Source: Desulfobacteraceae bacterium
Lineage (GTDB): Bacteria > Desulfobacterota > Desulfobacteria > Desulfobacterales > UBA2174
NCBI GenBank assembly: GCA_028700185.1
Contig: JAQVTF010000011.1
Span: 1 to 40,746, forward strand
Length of the DNA: 40,746 nucleotides
Reading direction: 5' to 3'
Positions 40,278-40,746 of the stretch are shown piece by piece. Under the pieces are notes generated by a model that worked only from the letters and a program-made list of their open reading frames with translations, was not told where the DNA came from and made no database searches. A program made the position numbers and the translations under genes. The stretch's first letter is position 1. Every line of letters begins with the position of its first letter.

Positions 40278-40746
40278 ATGACTCCCATCGATAACGACGC
40301 CATTGCCGCCCGGGTGCGCCGCCTTGTGATGCGGGACTCTCTCTTGGCGCCCTATGCCGATGTCATCGGGAATCGGTTGCGGCGGATGGAAGAAACGGCC
40401 ACGCACCTGGCGCCCCGGGGATTCCGTTGGTCGGAGGCAACCCTGGCCCACCAGCGCTACGGACTGCATCGTCAGGCCGACGGCTGGGTCTTTCGCGATT
40501 GGGCCCCGGGGGCCGAGGCGATTTTTCTCGTCGGCGATCACAGCGGTTGGCGTGAAGATCCGCGCTTTGCGCTGCGACGGGAAAACGACGGGGGCGACTG
40601 GGTGGTTCGACTCCCCCCTGAGACCCTGGGGCATGAAAGGCTGTACCGTCTGCGAGTGTACGGGGCGATGGGCGGTGGGGACCGCATCCCGGCGTATGCC
40701 CGGCGGGTGGTCCAGGACCCGGTCACCGGGATTTTCAACGCTCAGG
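40278..40746 (+). CDS. glgB: 1,4-alpha-glucan branching enzyme N-terminus (CBM48), truncated by window end
   Basis: Open frame from ATG 40278 to the window end: ...RGFRWSEATLAHQRYGLHRQADGWVFRDWAPGAEAIFLVGDHSGWREDPRFALRRENDGGDWVVRLPPETLGHERLYRLRVYG...RIPAYARRVVQDPVTGIFNAQ. Missing from the ORF track because it has no stop. Confidence 0.85.
   Translation, partial: MTPIDNDAIAARVRRLVMRDSLLAPYADVIGNRLRRMEETATHLAPRGFRWSEATLAHQRYGLHRQADGWVFRDWAPGAEAIFLVGDHSGWREDPRFALRRENDGGDWVVRLPPETLGHERLYRLRVYGAMGGGDRIPAYARRVVQDPVTGIFNAQ

Overview
This is a GC-rich bacterial chromosomal window with dense protein-coding content. Gene content suggests a Desulfobacterota-like anaerobe, but that is inference. I see no rRNA, tRNA, CRISPR array, phage or transposase. 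From left to right it holds: a truncated SH3-domain protein; DUF1178; a divergent molybdenum-cofactor locus (moaB-like and pyrR on -, mobA, moaE-like and moaC on +); a small membrane protein; mltA; a TatC-family gene; a B12-binding-type radical SAM protein on -; a small unknown protein followed by a MoxR ATPase and a VWA protein; an endonuclease/exonuclease/phosphatase protein; Cys-rich DUF6485 and YkgJ-like genes; an amphi-Trp gene; citrate synthase; a parvulin-type PPIase; a cold-shock protein; an ABC-F ATPase; a D-amino-acid aminotransferase; a complete rnfCDGEAB operon on -; a tandem Usp protein; ilvE; and a glycogen/alpha-glucan cluster. That cluster contains a eukaryotic-type UDP-glucose pyrophosphorylase, a GT4, a 1,422-aa GH13-GH133 fusion, an antisense terC, an alpha-glucan phosphorylase, a GT5 glycogen synthase and a truncated glgB. 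The points most worth a second look are: (1) the UDP-glucose-headed glycogen cluster with its eukaryote-like fused debranching enzyme; (2) a well-formed cobalamin riboswitch with its own promoter but no recognisable B12-related target; (3) a cspA leader with a strong promoter followed by an intrinsic terminator before the start codon; (4) a 22-codon micro-ORF joining the GT4 and debranching-enzyme genes by ATGA overlaps at both ends. All family assignments come from reading motifs. No database search was run.
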